DNA of 64,000 nucleotides from Limnothrix sp. FACHB-406 (GTDB lineage Bacteria; Cyanobacteriota; Cyanobacteriia; CACIAM-69d): the NCBI RefSeq assembly GCF_014698235.1, contig NZ_JACJSP010000011.1, forward strand, positions 1 through 64,000, given 5' to 3'. Positions 1 to 9,602 of the stretch are shown in pieces (position 1 is the stretch's first letter; each line of letters starts with the position of its first letter). The translations under genes and the position numbers were made by a program. The notes beneath the pieces were generated by a model. It ran no database searches. It saw nothing but the letters and a program-made list of their open reading frames with translations, and was not told where the DNA came from.

Positions 1-38
1 AATGAGCGTAACATTGGTGTACTACTTTTTGATTGTTT

Positions 39-71
39 GGGGTAAGAATTACATCTTCTTACCCCTTTTTT
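39..71 (+). terminator. Rho-independent terminator upstream of the truncated kinase
   Basis: A perfect 10-bp inverted repeat (39-48 paired with 56-65, 7-nt loop) is followed directly by six T residues at 66-71. This is a textbook intrinsic terminator on the plus strand. It must end a transcript entering from the left of the window; one frame closes at 43-45 inside the stem, so the upstream gene could end there. It lies only about 35 nt before the point where homology to the kinase begins. Confidence 0.85.
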
Positions 72-183
72 ATAACCTGAATCTGTCATTCAACACTTCT
101 GTTTATTTACCTATGCTAATCATCAATATTGGAGTGGGCGAGAGCTGCTGGGCTTAGCGGAGGAACTGCTGAGCCATGAAGTT

Positions 184-2415
184 GTGATTGAGCAAGTGAA
201 GCAGCAAGCAGCCTTGCGTGCGCATCAATCCTATCGACAAGTGGTGCTGAATCTCCTGGGTAGATCGACTGTTCCCTATCGTTTGCAGGGCGATGTTTTT
301 GATCTGGAGCAATTGGCTCCCTCCCTCAAGGTGGGGAATGATCGAGCCTCTCTGTTCAGTGGTTATTTGCATCAAATCTTCCTGTACTACCTATTTGAAG
401 AACATGAAGCAGCTATAGCGTTAATTCCAAGGGTTCAAGAGTATCAGGATGCAGGAATTGGCTTCTTTTCAATGTCTACTTGGGTGTTTTACCAAGCGTT
501 AATCGAACTTCAGCAGTACTCTTTGGCAACATCATCAGAACAGACCAAAATTTGGGAATCAGTGCAAGGGGCCCAAGATCGCCTTCATCAATGGGCAGTT
601 TATGCGCCAGAAAATCAAGCGCATCGTTGGCAATTGGTGGCGGCTGAGGTTAATCGAGTGTTGGGGCAAAAAACTGAAGCGATCGAGACCTATGACTGTG
701 CGATCGCTGATGCTAAAAAAAGTGGGTTTTCCCATGAGGAAGCTCTGGCCAATGAGCTGGCAGCAAAGTTCTACCTCCAATGGGGTAAAGAAAAGGTGGC
801 TGCCGGTTATATGCAAGAGGCTTACTATGGCTATGCGCGTTGGGGTGCGAAGGCCAAAACTGCGGATTTGGAGCGACGCTATCCACAGTTGTTGAGTCCA
901 ATTTTGCGAGCGCCTGTGCCAGTTTTTAATCCCTTAGAAACGCTGGCAGCGGCTACAATTCCGCCGGCACTCCGCACATCTGCAATTCACAATTCTTCAG
1001 GCCAGGTTAGTGGTACGCCCAGTTCTTCTGCTTCCGACGTGAATGAAATGTTGGATTTGGCGGCGGTCATTCGTGCTTCTCAGACCTTGGCCGGTACGAT
1101 TCAGTTAGATGATTTGTTGCGGCAACTAACACAAATTGTTTTGCAATGTTCGGGTGGCGATCGCTGTGCGCTGGTGGTTGCCGGTGGTGAAGGTGATTGG
1201 CAGGTGCGGGCGATCGCCCAGCCAGAATCAGTGAAAGTCTGCACAGAATCTTTGGAAACTTGCCCTGTTTTGCCAGTGCAGTTGGTGCAGTATGTGAAGA
1301 ACACTGAGACAACAGTGGTGATTGACCAGGGCCAAACCAGCCTGCCCATCACAGATCAATATTTGATTCAGGCTGCCCCTAAAAGTGTGTTGTGCTTGCC
1401 AATTTTGAACCAATCGCAGTTGGTGGCGATTTTATATTTAGAAAATAGCGCGGTGGCTAATGTTTTTACGAACGATCGCCTACTGGTCTTGAACTTTCTC
1501 TGTGCCCAGGCTGCGATTTCTCTGGAAAATTCACGCCTATATCAGCAAGCCCAAACCTATGCCCACCAGCTTGAGCAGTCCCAATTACAGGTGGTGCAAA
1601 GCGAAAAAATGGCCTCGTTGGGCAATTTGGTAGCTGGTGTGGCCCATGAAATTAATAACCCGATCGGCTTTTTAAATGGCAGTATCCAAAATCTTCAGGA
1701 TTCCATTGGAGATTTGCTAAGCCATCTATCGCTCTATCGGCAATATTACCCTGATCCTGAATCGGCCATTGAAAGCCATGCGGAAGCGATCGAACTAGAC
1801 TTTTTAAGTGAAGATTTGCCGACGCTCTTGAAGTCTATGCAGTTAGCAACCGATCGAATCAAGGGAATTAGTAATAGCTTGCGAACCTTCTCGAGGGCGG
1901 ACACCCAATATAAGATTCAGGCTCATCTTCACGAAGGGATTGATAGTACGCTGCTAATTTTGAAATATCGACTGAAGGCGAATGAGTATCGCCCAGCGAT
2001 TCAAGTGATTCAAGACTATGGCAATGTGCCCCCGATCGATTGCTTTCCGGGGCAACTGAACCAGGTGTTTATGAATTTGCTGGCCAACGCGATCGATATG
2101 TTTGATGAGTTGGCCCAGGGGTCACCCTTTGAGCATTGGGTTGCCCATCCGCAACAAATTACAATCTGTACCCAAGTTGTGGATCAACAGGTGCAGATTG
2201 CTATTCGGGATAATGGGAAAGGGATGAGCGAAGCGGTGCGATCGAATATTTTTGACCATGCCTTCACGACAAAAGCCGTGGGCAAGGGAACGGGGTTGGG
2301 ATTAGCGATCGCCCGCCAAATTGTTGTGGATAAACACGGGGGGAGCTTGGAGGTGCGATCCGAGATTGGCCAAGGTGCAGAATTTCTGATCAGCTTGCCA
2401 ATTCATGGAGATTAA
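184..2415 (+). CDS. GAF-histidine kinase, N-terminally truncated remnant of a giant Ser/Thr kinase-ATPase-sensor kinase
   Basis: The product has a helical TPR-like region (residues 1-250), a GAF domain (about 290-455), a HisKA domain with phospho-acceptor His488 in GVAHEINNP, and a complete HATPase_c domain (N box NLLANAID about 632, DNGKGM about 676, GKGTGLGLA about 701). The first 150 residues resemble the middle of cyanobacterial proteins that carry a Ser/Thr kinase and an AAA-type ATPase upstream of GAF and HisKA. Those N-terminal domains are absent. The frame stays open and family-like upstream to about position 103 (YWSGRELLGLAEEL) with no ATG, and stops at 73-75. A GTG at 184 is the first usual start and has no well-spaced Shine-Dalgarno. 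The kinase core looks intact, but expression is doubtful. I infer a 5' deletion or an insertion/rearrangement left of the window. The partner regulator is unknown. Confidence 0.75.
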   Translation: MIEQVKQQAALRAHQSYRQVVLNLLGRSTVPYRLQGDVFDLEQLAPSLKVGNDRASLFSGYLHQIFLYYLFEEHEAAIALIPRVQEYQDAGIGFFSMSTWVFYQALIELQQYSLATSSEQTKIWESVQGAQDRLHQWAVYAPENQAHRWQLVAAEVNRVLGQKTEAIETYDCAIADAKKSGFSHEEALANELAAKFYLQWGKEKVAAGYMQEAYYGYARWGAKAKTADLERRYPQLLSPILRAPVPVFNPLETLAAATIPPALRTSAIHNSSGQVSGTPSSSASDVNEMLDLAAVIRASQTLAGTIQLDDLLRQLTQIVLQCSGGDRCALVVAGGEGDWQVRAIAQPESVKVCTESLETCPVLPVQLVQYVKNTETTVVIDQGQTSLPITDQYLIQAAPKSVLCLPILNQSQLVAILYLENSAVANVFTNDRLLVLNFLCAQAAISLENSRLYQQAQTYAHQLEQSQLQVVQSEKMASLGNLVAGVAHEINNPIGFLNGSIQNLQDSIGDLLSHLSLYRQYYPDPESAIESHAEAIELDFLSEDLPTLLKSMQLATDRIKGISNSLRTFSRADTQYKIQAHLHEGIDSTLLILKYRLKANEYRPAIQVIQDYGNVPPIDCFPGQLNQVFMNLLANAIDMFDELAQGSPFEHWVAHPQQITICTQVVDQQVQIAIRDNGKGMSEAVRSNIFDHAFTTKAVGKGTGLGLAIARQIVVDKHGGSLEVRSEIGQGAEFLISLPIHGD

Positions 2416-2438
2416 GGCTGTGAGATTAAGGCTGTGAG
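2411..2438. repeat. 14-bp perfect tandem duplication over a stop codon
   Basis: The unit ATTAAGGCTGTGAG occurs twice in tandem. The TAA stop of the histidine kinase (2413-2415) lies in the first copy. The duplication sits in the 41-bp gap between the convergent kinase and fabH genes. Confidence 0.9.
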
Positions 2439-2456
2439 TCGGTTGGGCTGTGGCGG

Positions 2457-3479
2457 TCAGCGGCCCCAACGGACAATGACCGCGCCCCAGGACAGACCAG
2501 CCCCAAACCCAGCCAGGGCCAAGGTTTGGCCGGGCTGAATTCGTCCGTCACGAACCGCTTCATCAAGGGCGATCGGGATGGAGGCGGCGGATGTGTTGCC
2601 GTATCGCTCTAAGTTGCTGATGGTTTTTTCGTGGGGCAACCCAAGGCGATCAGCCACCGCATCGATGATTCGTTGATTCGCTTGGTGCAACAGCAGCCAA
2701 TCTACTTGCTCGATCGACCGTTCCGCCCGATGCAAGGCCTTCTCGATCGCCTCGGGAACTCGCTTAACGGCAAAACGATAGACTTCCTGACCGTTCATGG
2801 TGATCGGCTGAAAATTGCCTTGACCCACCACGGTTCCGTTTTTGAGAGGCTGCTCGATCGTCTCCCCCGCCAGGTTCAAGACATGGTTCATGGAGCCATC
2901 GCTGCGTAGCTCAAACCCCAGCAGAGCATCGCTAGCGGCGGGTTGCTCCTGCAAATCGATCGCCTGTAACACCACAGCCCCTGCCCCGTCGCCAAACAGG
3001 ATGCAAGTGCCCCGATCGTTCCAGTTCACCCAGCGCGAGAGCACATCGGCCCCAATCAGCAGCACATTGCGATAAACACCCGATCGCAAAAACTGAGCCG
3101 CCGTCACCAAGCCAAACGCAAACCCCGAGCAAGCCGCCGTCAAATCCATCGCCACCGCGTGGCTCGCCCCGATCGCCCCTTGGATCGCCCCAGCACTCCC
3201 GAACAAATCATCGGGCGTGGAGGTGGCCAGCAAAATCAAATCCAAATCAGCCGCCTGGAGATCCGCCATCGCCAACGCCCGCTGAGCAGCCTTTGCGGCC
3301 AACGGCGTGAGGGACTCCTGCGGTTGCGCCAAGCGCCGTTGACGGATTCCCGTTCGCGTGGCAATCCACTCGTCGGAGGTTTCAACCAACTGCTCTAGGG
3401 CGAGGTTGTCTAAAATTCCATCCGGCAAAGCTGAACCGCTGCCAATGAGGGCGATTCCAAAGGGCGATCGCGTTTGCAT
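2457..3479 (-). CDS. fabH: 3-oxoacyl-ACP synthase III (KAS III, FabH)
   Basis: FabH condenses acetyl-CoA with malonyl-ACP to start each round of fatty-acid synthesis in the cytosol. The 340-aa thiolase-fold protein carries the KAS III triad: Cys117 in AACSGFAFG, His265 in HQANQRI and Asn295 in YGNTSAAS. Length is normal for the family. The ATG overlaps the plsX stop by one base (TAATG at 3477-3481), so the two genes are translationally coupled and co-transcribed with plsX first. plsX-fabH is a common bacterial arrangement that links fatty-acid initiation to phospholipid synthesis. Confidence 0.96.
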   Translation of the reverse strand: MQTRSPFGIALIGSGSALPDGILDNLALEQLVETSDEWIATRTGIRQRRLAQPQESLTPLAAKAAQRALAMADLQAADLDLILLATSTPDDLFGSAGAIQGAIGASHAVAMDLTAACSGFAFGLVTAAQFLRSGVYRNVLLIGADVLSRWVNWNDRGTCILFGDGAGAVVLQAIDLQEQPAASDALLGFELRSDGSMNHVLNLAGETIEQPLKNGTVVGQGNFQPITMNGQEVYRFAVKRVPEAIEKALHRAERSIEQVDWLLLHQANQRIIDAVADRLGLPHEKTISNLERYGNTSAASIPIALDEAVRDGRIQPGQTLALAGFGAGLSWGAVIVRWGR

Positions 3480-4516
3480 TAATTCTCCGAAGCAACAGCC
3501 TGCTGCACGCTTTGTTGATACTGGGCTTGGATTCGCTCAATCACACGAGATTCCACAGCCGCCTTGGCGAGGCGGATGGCCCCAAAGGCTGAAGGGGCCC
3601 GCGAGCTGCCATGGCCAATAATGCAAACCCCGTTCACGCCCAGCAACAAACCGCCCCCATGCTCCGCATGATCGACCCGTTGCTTAATGCGCTTCAGGTT
3701 GTGCTTCAACACCGTGACCCCAATTTTGCCGCGTGTGCCCTTGGGTAGTTCTTCCTTCACCACCTGAAGCATCGCGCTGCCCACCGCTTCCGCGAACTTC
3801 AGCAGCACATTGCCCACAAAGCCATCACAAACAGCCACATCGAACTGGCCTGAGAGGATATCGCGCCCCTCGGCATTGCCCGCAAAGTGAATGGCGGGAT
3901 TTTCCGACAGCAACTGATGGGCCCGCAGGGCCAGTTCATTGCCCTTACATTCCTCTTCGCCAATGTTGACCAAGCCCACATTGGGCCGTTCCACCCCCAA
4001 AACATGTTGGCTGTAGATGGAACCCATCACGGCAAATTGCTCTAGGAATTTGGGGCGACAGTCCACATTGGCCCCCACATCCAAGATCAAAACTTGCTTG
4101 CCATTGACCTGGGTTGGCAACACGGCCCCGATCGCGGGGCGTTCAATGCCCGGAATTCGTCCCAACCGCAGCAGTGCCGCCGCCATGGACGCGCCCGAGT
4201 GCCCCGCCGAAACCACAGCATCGGCTCGGCCTTCCTTGACCAGATTCGTGGCCACATTGATGGAAGAATTGGGTTTGCGGCGCAGGGCGGTTAATGGCTC
4301 TTCGTCCATCTCCACCACACCATCGGCGGGCACAATTTCGAGGTTTGAACCAGCATTGTGCTCTTTCAGGCAAGCCTCGATTTTGTGGGGATCACCGACT
4401 AGCAGAACCTTAACCCCCAGTTCTTCGCTGGCGCGCACGGCTCCGGCGACGATTTCTTCGGGGGCATAGTCGCCGCCCATTGCGTCAATTGCGATTCGAT
4501 CCCCAGTTGACCCCAT
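3479..4516 (-). CDS. plsX: Phosphate acyltransferase PlsX
   Basis: PlsX converts acyl-ACP and phosphate to acyl-phosphate, the donor for PlsY in phospholipid synthesis, and acts at the inner face of the plasma membrane. The start used here gives 345 aa beginning MGSTGDRIAIDAMGGD; IAIDAMGGD is the characteristic N-terminal motif. A further 27 in-frame codons upstream (to 4597) do not look like the family and are left out. The glycine-rich segments VVSAGHSGA and the C-terminal GGGLLLGVNG are also typical. It is the first gene of the plsX-fabH operon; its stop overlaps the fabH start. Confidence 0.95.
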   Translation of the reverse strand: MGSTGDRIAIDAMGGDYAPEEIVAGAVRASEELGVKVLLVGDPHKIEACLKEHNAGSNLEIVPADGVVEMDEEPLTALRRKPNSSINVATNLVKEGRADAVVSAGHSGASMAAALLRLGRIPGIERPAIGAVLPTQVNGKQVLILDVGANVDCRPKFLEQFAVMGSIYSQHVLGVERPNVGLVNIGEEECKGNELALRAHQLLSENPAIHFAGNAEGRDILSGQFDVAVCDGFVGNVLLKFAEAVGSAMLQVVKEELPKGTRGKIGVTVLKHNLKRIKQRVDHAEHGGGLLLGVNGVCIIGHGSSRAPSAFGAIRLAKAAVESRVIERIQAQYQQSVQQAVASEN

Positions 4517-5500
4517 AGAAGCCGAACACGGTAGAAGTCTCCCAAATTTTACCAGACAGGGTGCAAATGGCTGTCGTTTGGCAATTGGGTTTGGCAATTA
4601 GGCCGAATCGCTGGGCTTGGCAATTGGGTTTGGCGGCTTTTGGGGAGAGCGGCCGGTGGCTGCTGGGGAATGGTGAACTCCGTGAGCCGATGCAACCGAG
4701 ACTCCGGCCCTAAGTTAGAGTTAAGTTCGGGGCCGATCATCGATTGAGCTTGGGTTGGTTTGGGTTGACTTGGGGTTGTTGGCCGCCAAACATTGAGCAC
4801 AGCACTGAACACAGCAAGGGTAGATGAGCACAGCCCTGTGGCCGGTTGCTTGTGGTTCGGGATCGGCTGCCGGCGCTTGCGGCCTAGATTTGCGGTCTAC
4901 GATTTGCGGTTCTAAGATCGATTGTCTTCATCCATCCGTTTGATCAATGCCGATCGAGCCACAGCCGAGGGGTAATGGGGCGATCGCCCTTGATGAAACT
5001 GGTTGCATCTCCGGTGATCCCCTGTGATCGATCAAGGGAAGATGGCTCGCCATCAACTGCATGAGTGATTTCATGACCGATCATGCGTGATGCACTGGGG
5101 GAATCGATCGGGACTCAGATCAACGACTGATTGACCCATCATCGATCACAATCAACTTGAGATTCACAGTCCCCTTGATCAGTACCCATTGATGAGACTG
5201 ATCGGCCCGATCAGACCGATCACGTTAACTGATCGCTACTGCGCCAATCCATTAAATCTAGTGATTGGGTGAGGGCGATCGGGAAAATCGGGGCGATCGA
5301 GGGTGGGGCAAGGTGATCGAAAGGTGATCAACTCGACGGCGATCAAGGCGATCAAATTAATGAAATCGATTGACCTAGAGCCATCTGCATGGAGATCAGG
5401 CGATCGATGACATTAATGGAGATCCGCAATGAAATCCGCAACCCCAATGCTCAAATATCTTGCGCAATCTACTGTCTGAGCCTGTCGGTGGCCAGGATGC
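4517..5500. other. Non-coding spacer, GATC-dense, with a direct repeat
   Basis: This divergent spacer of almost 1 kb has no credible gene. An 18-bp direct repeat (TTGGCAATTGGGTTTGGC) occurs at 4578-4595 and 4617-4634. From about 4916 to 5425 I count 25 GATC sites, roughly one per 20 bp, many of them TGATC rather than the HIP1 core; a coding stretch nearby (7561-8160) has about one per 55 bp. Promoters of plsX and of the gene at 5501 must lie here, but I could not define them. Confidence 0.6.
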
Positions 5501-7354
5501 ATGGAAATTGAAGCGGCTGTTCAACGAACCTTTGCCACAGGCTCAGCGTCTGGATCGGTGGCGGAAGCGGCACGGCGCTGGATGGCTCTGCCCGATAGTG
5601 CTGCCCGATCGAGTTGTTTGCTGGTTCTCGAAAGCAATCAGCTTAAGGGCGTGGTCTTGCCTCGGGATCTCTTGCGGGCCCTGGCCACTCAGCCCACGCG
5701 GCTGCTGGGAACCATTGCCCAGGCCGTCCAACCAATCTTGCTCAAGGACTTGGGGCAATGGATTGGCACCATTGAGGGCCTCCGAACCCTGTTGGATCTG
5801 TTTACCCGCCAAGGCCTCGATATTTTGCCCGTGGTGGATGGGGGACTGCGGCCCCTCGGGGTGTTGCCGCTGATGGTCGTTTCCCAAGAATTGATTTTGC
5901 GCCTGCAACAACAGGCTGATCACCGTGACCTGGCTGAGCAGCAGTTAATGACTGCCTATGCCGAAATGCGGGGCATGTTGGAAGCCCTGCCGGATCTGGT
6001 GCTGGAACTGTCAACGGAGCAGGCCCATGTGCGGGTGATGCCTACCCAGTTGGCCCAGGTGTCGAATCATGGGGGTGAGCTAATTAATCAGATGGTGGAA
6101 ATTCTGACGGATTCCACCCGATCGGGCCCTTGGTTGGCCGCTGCGCGGGAAGCTATTCGGCAACAACGTTCCCTGTCCTTGGAATATTCCCTGCGGCTGG
6201 GAGAACAGGAGGCTTGGTTCATTGCCAACATTGCCCCCACCTCCCACAGCAGCGTGATTTGGGTGGCGCGTGATATCAGCGATCGCAAACGGGCCGAGCG
6301 GGCCCTGGCTGAAGCCAATGTTCAGCTCAAGGCTTGGATTGATACCCTAGAGCGCCGTAACCAGGAGTTGAAACTGCTGGGCGATCTCAGCGGTCTGCTG
6401 CAAACTTGCCTGAGCATCGCTGAGGCGGGCCGCGCCTTGCCCAGTGTGTTGATGGCTTTGTTTCCCCGCTGTAGTGGAGGGGTGTTTTTATACGACGACA
6501 GCAAGGGCGTATTTTCCCTGATCAGCCAGTGGGGCGATAGTTTCTCCAGCCAATCGACCTTTGCCTTTCGCCATTGCTGGGCCCTGCGGCGTGGGCGATC
6601 GCACCGAGTAGAATCGGGGCCGCAAAACCTGCGTTGTCAGCACGCCTTTGAGGGGTTCATTGGCGAATCTCTCTGTATGCCCTTGGTGGGGCGGGGGCAA
6701 ACCTTGGGCCTGTTGCACCTTTGCACCCAGCCCAATCAGCGTCTGATTTCCGAATACCAACCCATGGCCACGGCCGTGGCGGAGCACTTGGGCTTGGCCT
6801 TGTCTGATATGCAATCGCGCCAAAAACATAACCTGGTGACGCTTCAAGATGAGGATGCGCAACTGTTTAATCGGCAATATTTGGAGCAGCGGCTTCAGCG
6901 CGACTTGTTAAGTATGGCTCGTGCCCAGCAACCCTTGAGTTTGTTGGCGATCGCCCTGGATGGTTTGGCTGTGGCGGAGCGCCTTTCGGGCCAAGATACC
7001 AGCCGATATTTGTTGCAACGGGTGGTGATGCGGTTGCGCAACCATATCTCTGAGTTGGAAGCCCTGGGGCGCTACGGCAAATATGACTTGGTGCTGTTGT
7101 TGCCCAACACGGAGATTGAGGAAGCCTGTCGCCGAGCGGAGCGGTTGCGCCAACTGTTGTCGTCGCTGGATGCGTCCCTGCTGGAGTTTGCGCCCCAAGG
7201 AATTGGCGTGGCGATCGGGATTGCCAGTTTCCCAGACCATGGCCGCACGGCGGCTGAGTTGTTGCACCGGGCAGACGTGGCCCTTTATCGGGCCCGATCG
7301 GGCAAGGGTAACGGGATTGTGCCCTATAGCTTGCCCGACAGCGATCGCGCCTAA
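5501..7354 (+). CDS. CBS-PAS-GAF protein with degenerate GGDEF domain
   Basis: A 617-aa cytosolic signalling protein. Residues 1-135 form a CBS-domain pair (…LPRDLLRAL…LDILPVVDGG…), followed by a short coiled coil, a PAS-like region (about 150-260), a second helix, a GAF domain (about 300-440, with the WALRRGRSHRV segment frequent in cyanobacterial GAFs) and a C-terminal GGDEF fold (about 455-610). The signature loop reads RYGKYDL (524-530) instead of RYGGDEF, so the metal- and GTP-binding residues are missing, and no RxxD inhibitory site precedes it. The fold ending GIASFPDHG…ADVALYRAR is otherwise kept. By inference it binds ligands or GTP as a receptor rather than making c-di-GMP. It stands alone between long spacers. 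Confidence 0.88.
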   Translation: MEIEAAVQRTFATGSASGSVAEAARRWMALPDSAARSSCLLVLESNQLKGVVLPRDLLRALATQPTRLLGTIAQAVQPILLKDLGQWIGTIEGLRTLLDLFTRQGLDILPVVDGGLRPLGVLPLMVVSQELILRLQQQADHRDLAEQQLMTAYAEMRGMLEALPDLVLELSTEQAHVRVMPTQLAQVSNHGGELINQMVEILTDSTRSGPWLAAAREAIRQQRSLSLEYSLRLGEQEAWFIANIAPTSHSSVIWVARDISDRKRAERALAEANVQLKAWIDTLERRNQELKLLGDLSGLLQTCLSIAEAGRALPSVLMALFPRCSGGVFLYDDSKGVFSLISQWGDSFSSQSTFAFRHCWALRRGRSHRVESGPQNLRCQHAFEGFIGESLCMPLVGRGQTLGLLHLCTQPNQRLISEYQPMATAVAEHLGLALSDMQSRQKHNLVTLQDEDAQLFNRQYLEQRLQRDLLSMARAQQPLSLLAIALDGLAVAERLSGQDTSRYLLQRVVMRLRNHISELEALGRYGKYDLVLLLPNTEIEEACRRAERLRQLLSSLDASLLEFAPQGIGVAIGIASFPDHGRTAAELLHRADVALYRARSGKGNGIVPYSLPDSDRA

Positions 7355-7357
7355 ACT

Positions 7358-7397
7358 GCCCATTTCCGCCCATTTTCGCCCATTTCCGCCCATTCGC
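7358..7397. repeat. 10-bp tandem repeat (about 4 copies)
   Basis: Four near-identical copies of GCCCATTTCC follow the stop of the GGDEF-like gene by 4 nt. The array is non-coding and its unit is not a multiple of three. Confidence 0.8.
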
Positions 7398-7576
7398 CCT
7401 GATTGTGCCCCTGAGCGTCCTGTCCCGAAACGCTACCCGATCGCGGGCCTCGCTAAGATAGAAGGCCCCAAGCGGCGGTTCGCGAACCAAAAGTCGGGCC
7501 ATGTCGTCAATTAGCGTTAGAGTAGCCACGATGCGCGATCGACCGTCGCTTTCTACTGTTGTTGAGTTTCGTTGGT

Positions 7577-9415
7577 ATGGTTCAGCAATTGCCCGATCGT
7601 CCCCTGCCCGCCGCCGACCAGGTTGATAAAATCACCCTGCCGAAAACTAGCGAATCGGAAACGCTGAAAAAAATTCGCCACACCACTTCCCACGTGATGG
7701 CCATGGCGGTGCAGCGCTTGTTTCCCAAGGCTCAAGTGACGATCGGCCCCTGGATCGAAAACGGCTTTTACTACGATTTTGATAGCCCCGAACCCTTCAG
7801 TGAAGAGGCGTTGAAGGCGATCAAAAAAGAGATGATCAAAATCATCAACAAAAAGCTGCCGGTGATTCGCGAAGAGGTGTCCCGCGAGGAAGCCAAGCGC
7901 CGGATTGAGGCGATCGGGGAACCCTACAAGCTGGAAATTCTCGACGACATCAAAACCGAACCGATCACCCTCTATCACCTGGGCGATCAGTGGTGGGATC
8001 TTTGCGCCGGGCCCCACCTGGAAAACACCTCAGAAATTAACCCCAAGGCGATCGAACTGGAAACCGTGGCCGGAGCCTATTGGCGCGGCGATGCCACCAA
8101 GGCCCAGCTCCAGCGGATCTATGGCACGGCCTGGGAAACCCCCGAGCAACTGACCGAATATAAACGCCGCAAGGAAGAAGCCCTGAAGCGCGATCACCGC
8201 AAACTGGGCAAAGACTTGGGCTTGTTTATCTTTGCGGATCCCGTGGGTCCGGGCTTGCCCCTCTGGACTCCCAAGGGCACGATGCTGCGATCGATCCTGG
8301 AGGACTTCCTCAAAGGCGAACAGGTCAAGCGCGGCTATTTGCCCGTGGTCACGCCCCACATTGCCCGCGTGGATTTGTTCAAAACCTCCGGCCACTGGCA
8401 AAAGTACAAGGAAGACATGTTCCCGATGATGGCCGAGTCGCCGGAGGAGGCGGCCGCCGAGTTGGGCTTTGTGCTGAAGCCGATGAACTGCCCCTTCCAC
8501 ATCCAAATCTTTAAGAGCCAGTTGCGATCGTATCGGGAGCTGCCGATGCGCCTGGCGGAATTCGGCACGGTCTATCGCTACGAGCAGTCCGGCGAGTTGG
8601 GCGGTCTAACACGGGTGCGCGGCTTCACGGTGGATGACTCCCACCTGTTTGTTGCGCCCGAGCAGTTGGATGCGGAATTCCTGAAGGTGGTGGATCTGAT
8701 CCTGACGGTGTTCAGGGCGCTGCAACTGAAGAATTTCAAAGCGCGTCTTAGCTTCCGCGATCCCGACTCCGACAAGTACATCGGCTCCGATGAGGCCTGG
8801 AATAAGGCCGAAAACGCCATTCGATCGGCCGTGCAAACCCTGGGCATGGATTCCTTTGAGGCCCCCGGTGAAGCGGCCTTCTATGGTCCCAAGCTGGACT
8901 TCATTTTCCAGGATGCCCTAGAGCGCGAGTGGCAACTGGGGACAGTGCAGGTGGATTACAACCTGCCGGAGCGGTTTGATCTGGAATACGTCGCCGCCGA
9001 TGGCAGCCGTCAGCGGCCGGTGATGATCCACCGGGCCCCGTTCGGTTCGATCGAGCGGTTGGTGGGCATCCTGATCGAAGAATACGCCGGAGATTTCCCC
9101 TTCTGGCTGGCTCCCGAGCAAATTCGGCTGTTGCCCGTGGGTGACAATTTCCGCGACTACGCCGATCGCGTCGTGGAGCAACTGCAACTGGCGGGTATTC
9201 GGGCCACGGTGGATGGTTCGGGCGATCGGCTGGGCAAAATCGTCCGCAACGCCGAAAAGGAAAAAATCCCCGTGATGGCCGTGGTCGGCGAAAAAGAGCT
9301 GGAAACCAACAGCCTCAGCCTGCGCACCCGGGCCGACGGTGATTTGGGATCGGTGACGGTGGCCACCACGATCGAACGGGCCACGGCCGCCAACCGCGAT
9401 CGCACCAATTTTTAG
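7577..9415 (+). CDS. thrS: Threonyl-tRNA synthetase
   Basis: ThrRS charges tRNA-Thr. The 612-aa protein starts at ATG 7577 (an upstream TTG at 7559 would add six residues). It has no N-terminal TGS domain, as in other cyanobacterial ThrRS as I recall. The editing domain is present with HTTSH (His35, His39) and CAGPH (Cys143, His147). The class II core follows with zinc ligands in MNCPFH, DDSHLF and IHRAPFGS, motif 3 in RAPFGSIERLVG, and a C-terminal anticodon-binding domain (about 510-605). The gene stands alone with 200-bp flanking spacers. No T-box or structured leader was recognised. Confidence 0.97.
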   Translation: MVQQLPDRPLPAADQVDKITLPKTSESETLKKIRHTTSHVMAMAVQRLFPKAQVTIGPWIENGFYYDFDSPEPFSEEALKAIKKEMIKIINKKLPVIREEVSREEAKRRIEAIGEPYKLEILDDIKTEPITLYHLGDQWWDLCAGPHLENTSEINPKAIELETVAGAYWRGDATKAQLQRIYGTAWETPEQLTEYKRRKEEALKRDHRKLGKDLGLFIFADPVGPGLPLWTPKGTMLRSILEDFLKGEQVKRGYLPVVTPHIARVDLFKTSGHWQKYKEDMFPMMAESPEEAAAELGFVLKPMNCPFHIQIFKSQLRSYRELPMRLAEFGTVYRYEQSGELGGLTRVRGFTVDDSHLFVAPEQLDAEFLKVVDLILTVFRALQLKNFKARLSFRDPDSDKYIGSDEAWNKAENAIRSAVQTLGMDSFEAPGEAAFYGPKLDFIFQDALEREWQLGTVQVDYNLPERFDLEYVAADGSRQRPVMIHRAPFGSIERLVGILIEEYAGDFPFWLAPEQIRLLPVGDNFRDYADRVVEQLQLAGIRATVDGSGDRLGKIVRNAEKEKIPVMAVVGEKELETNSLSLRTRADGDLGSVTVATTIERATAANRDRTNF

Positions 9416-9602
9416 AGTTCAGGGCAGCGCCAGCCCAGAAAAGCTCTAGCCTAGGGAGGTGGAAACGGCCGACCGTGCCCCTGTTCCCGATCGAGGATGT
9501 GCCTCGTTTGCCCATCGCCCCGTCCTCGATCGTCCAACGGCTCAACAGTTCCTCATCTAGTTCCCATCAAGTCCCCATCACAAGTACCGCTTGAACTTTG
9601 CG

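Noticed and set aside
4916-5425. Replication origin from clustered GATC sites
   Set aside because: No dnaA or dnaN next to it and no DnaA-box cluster was seen.
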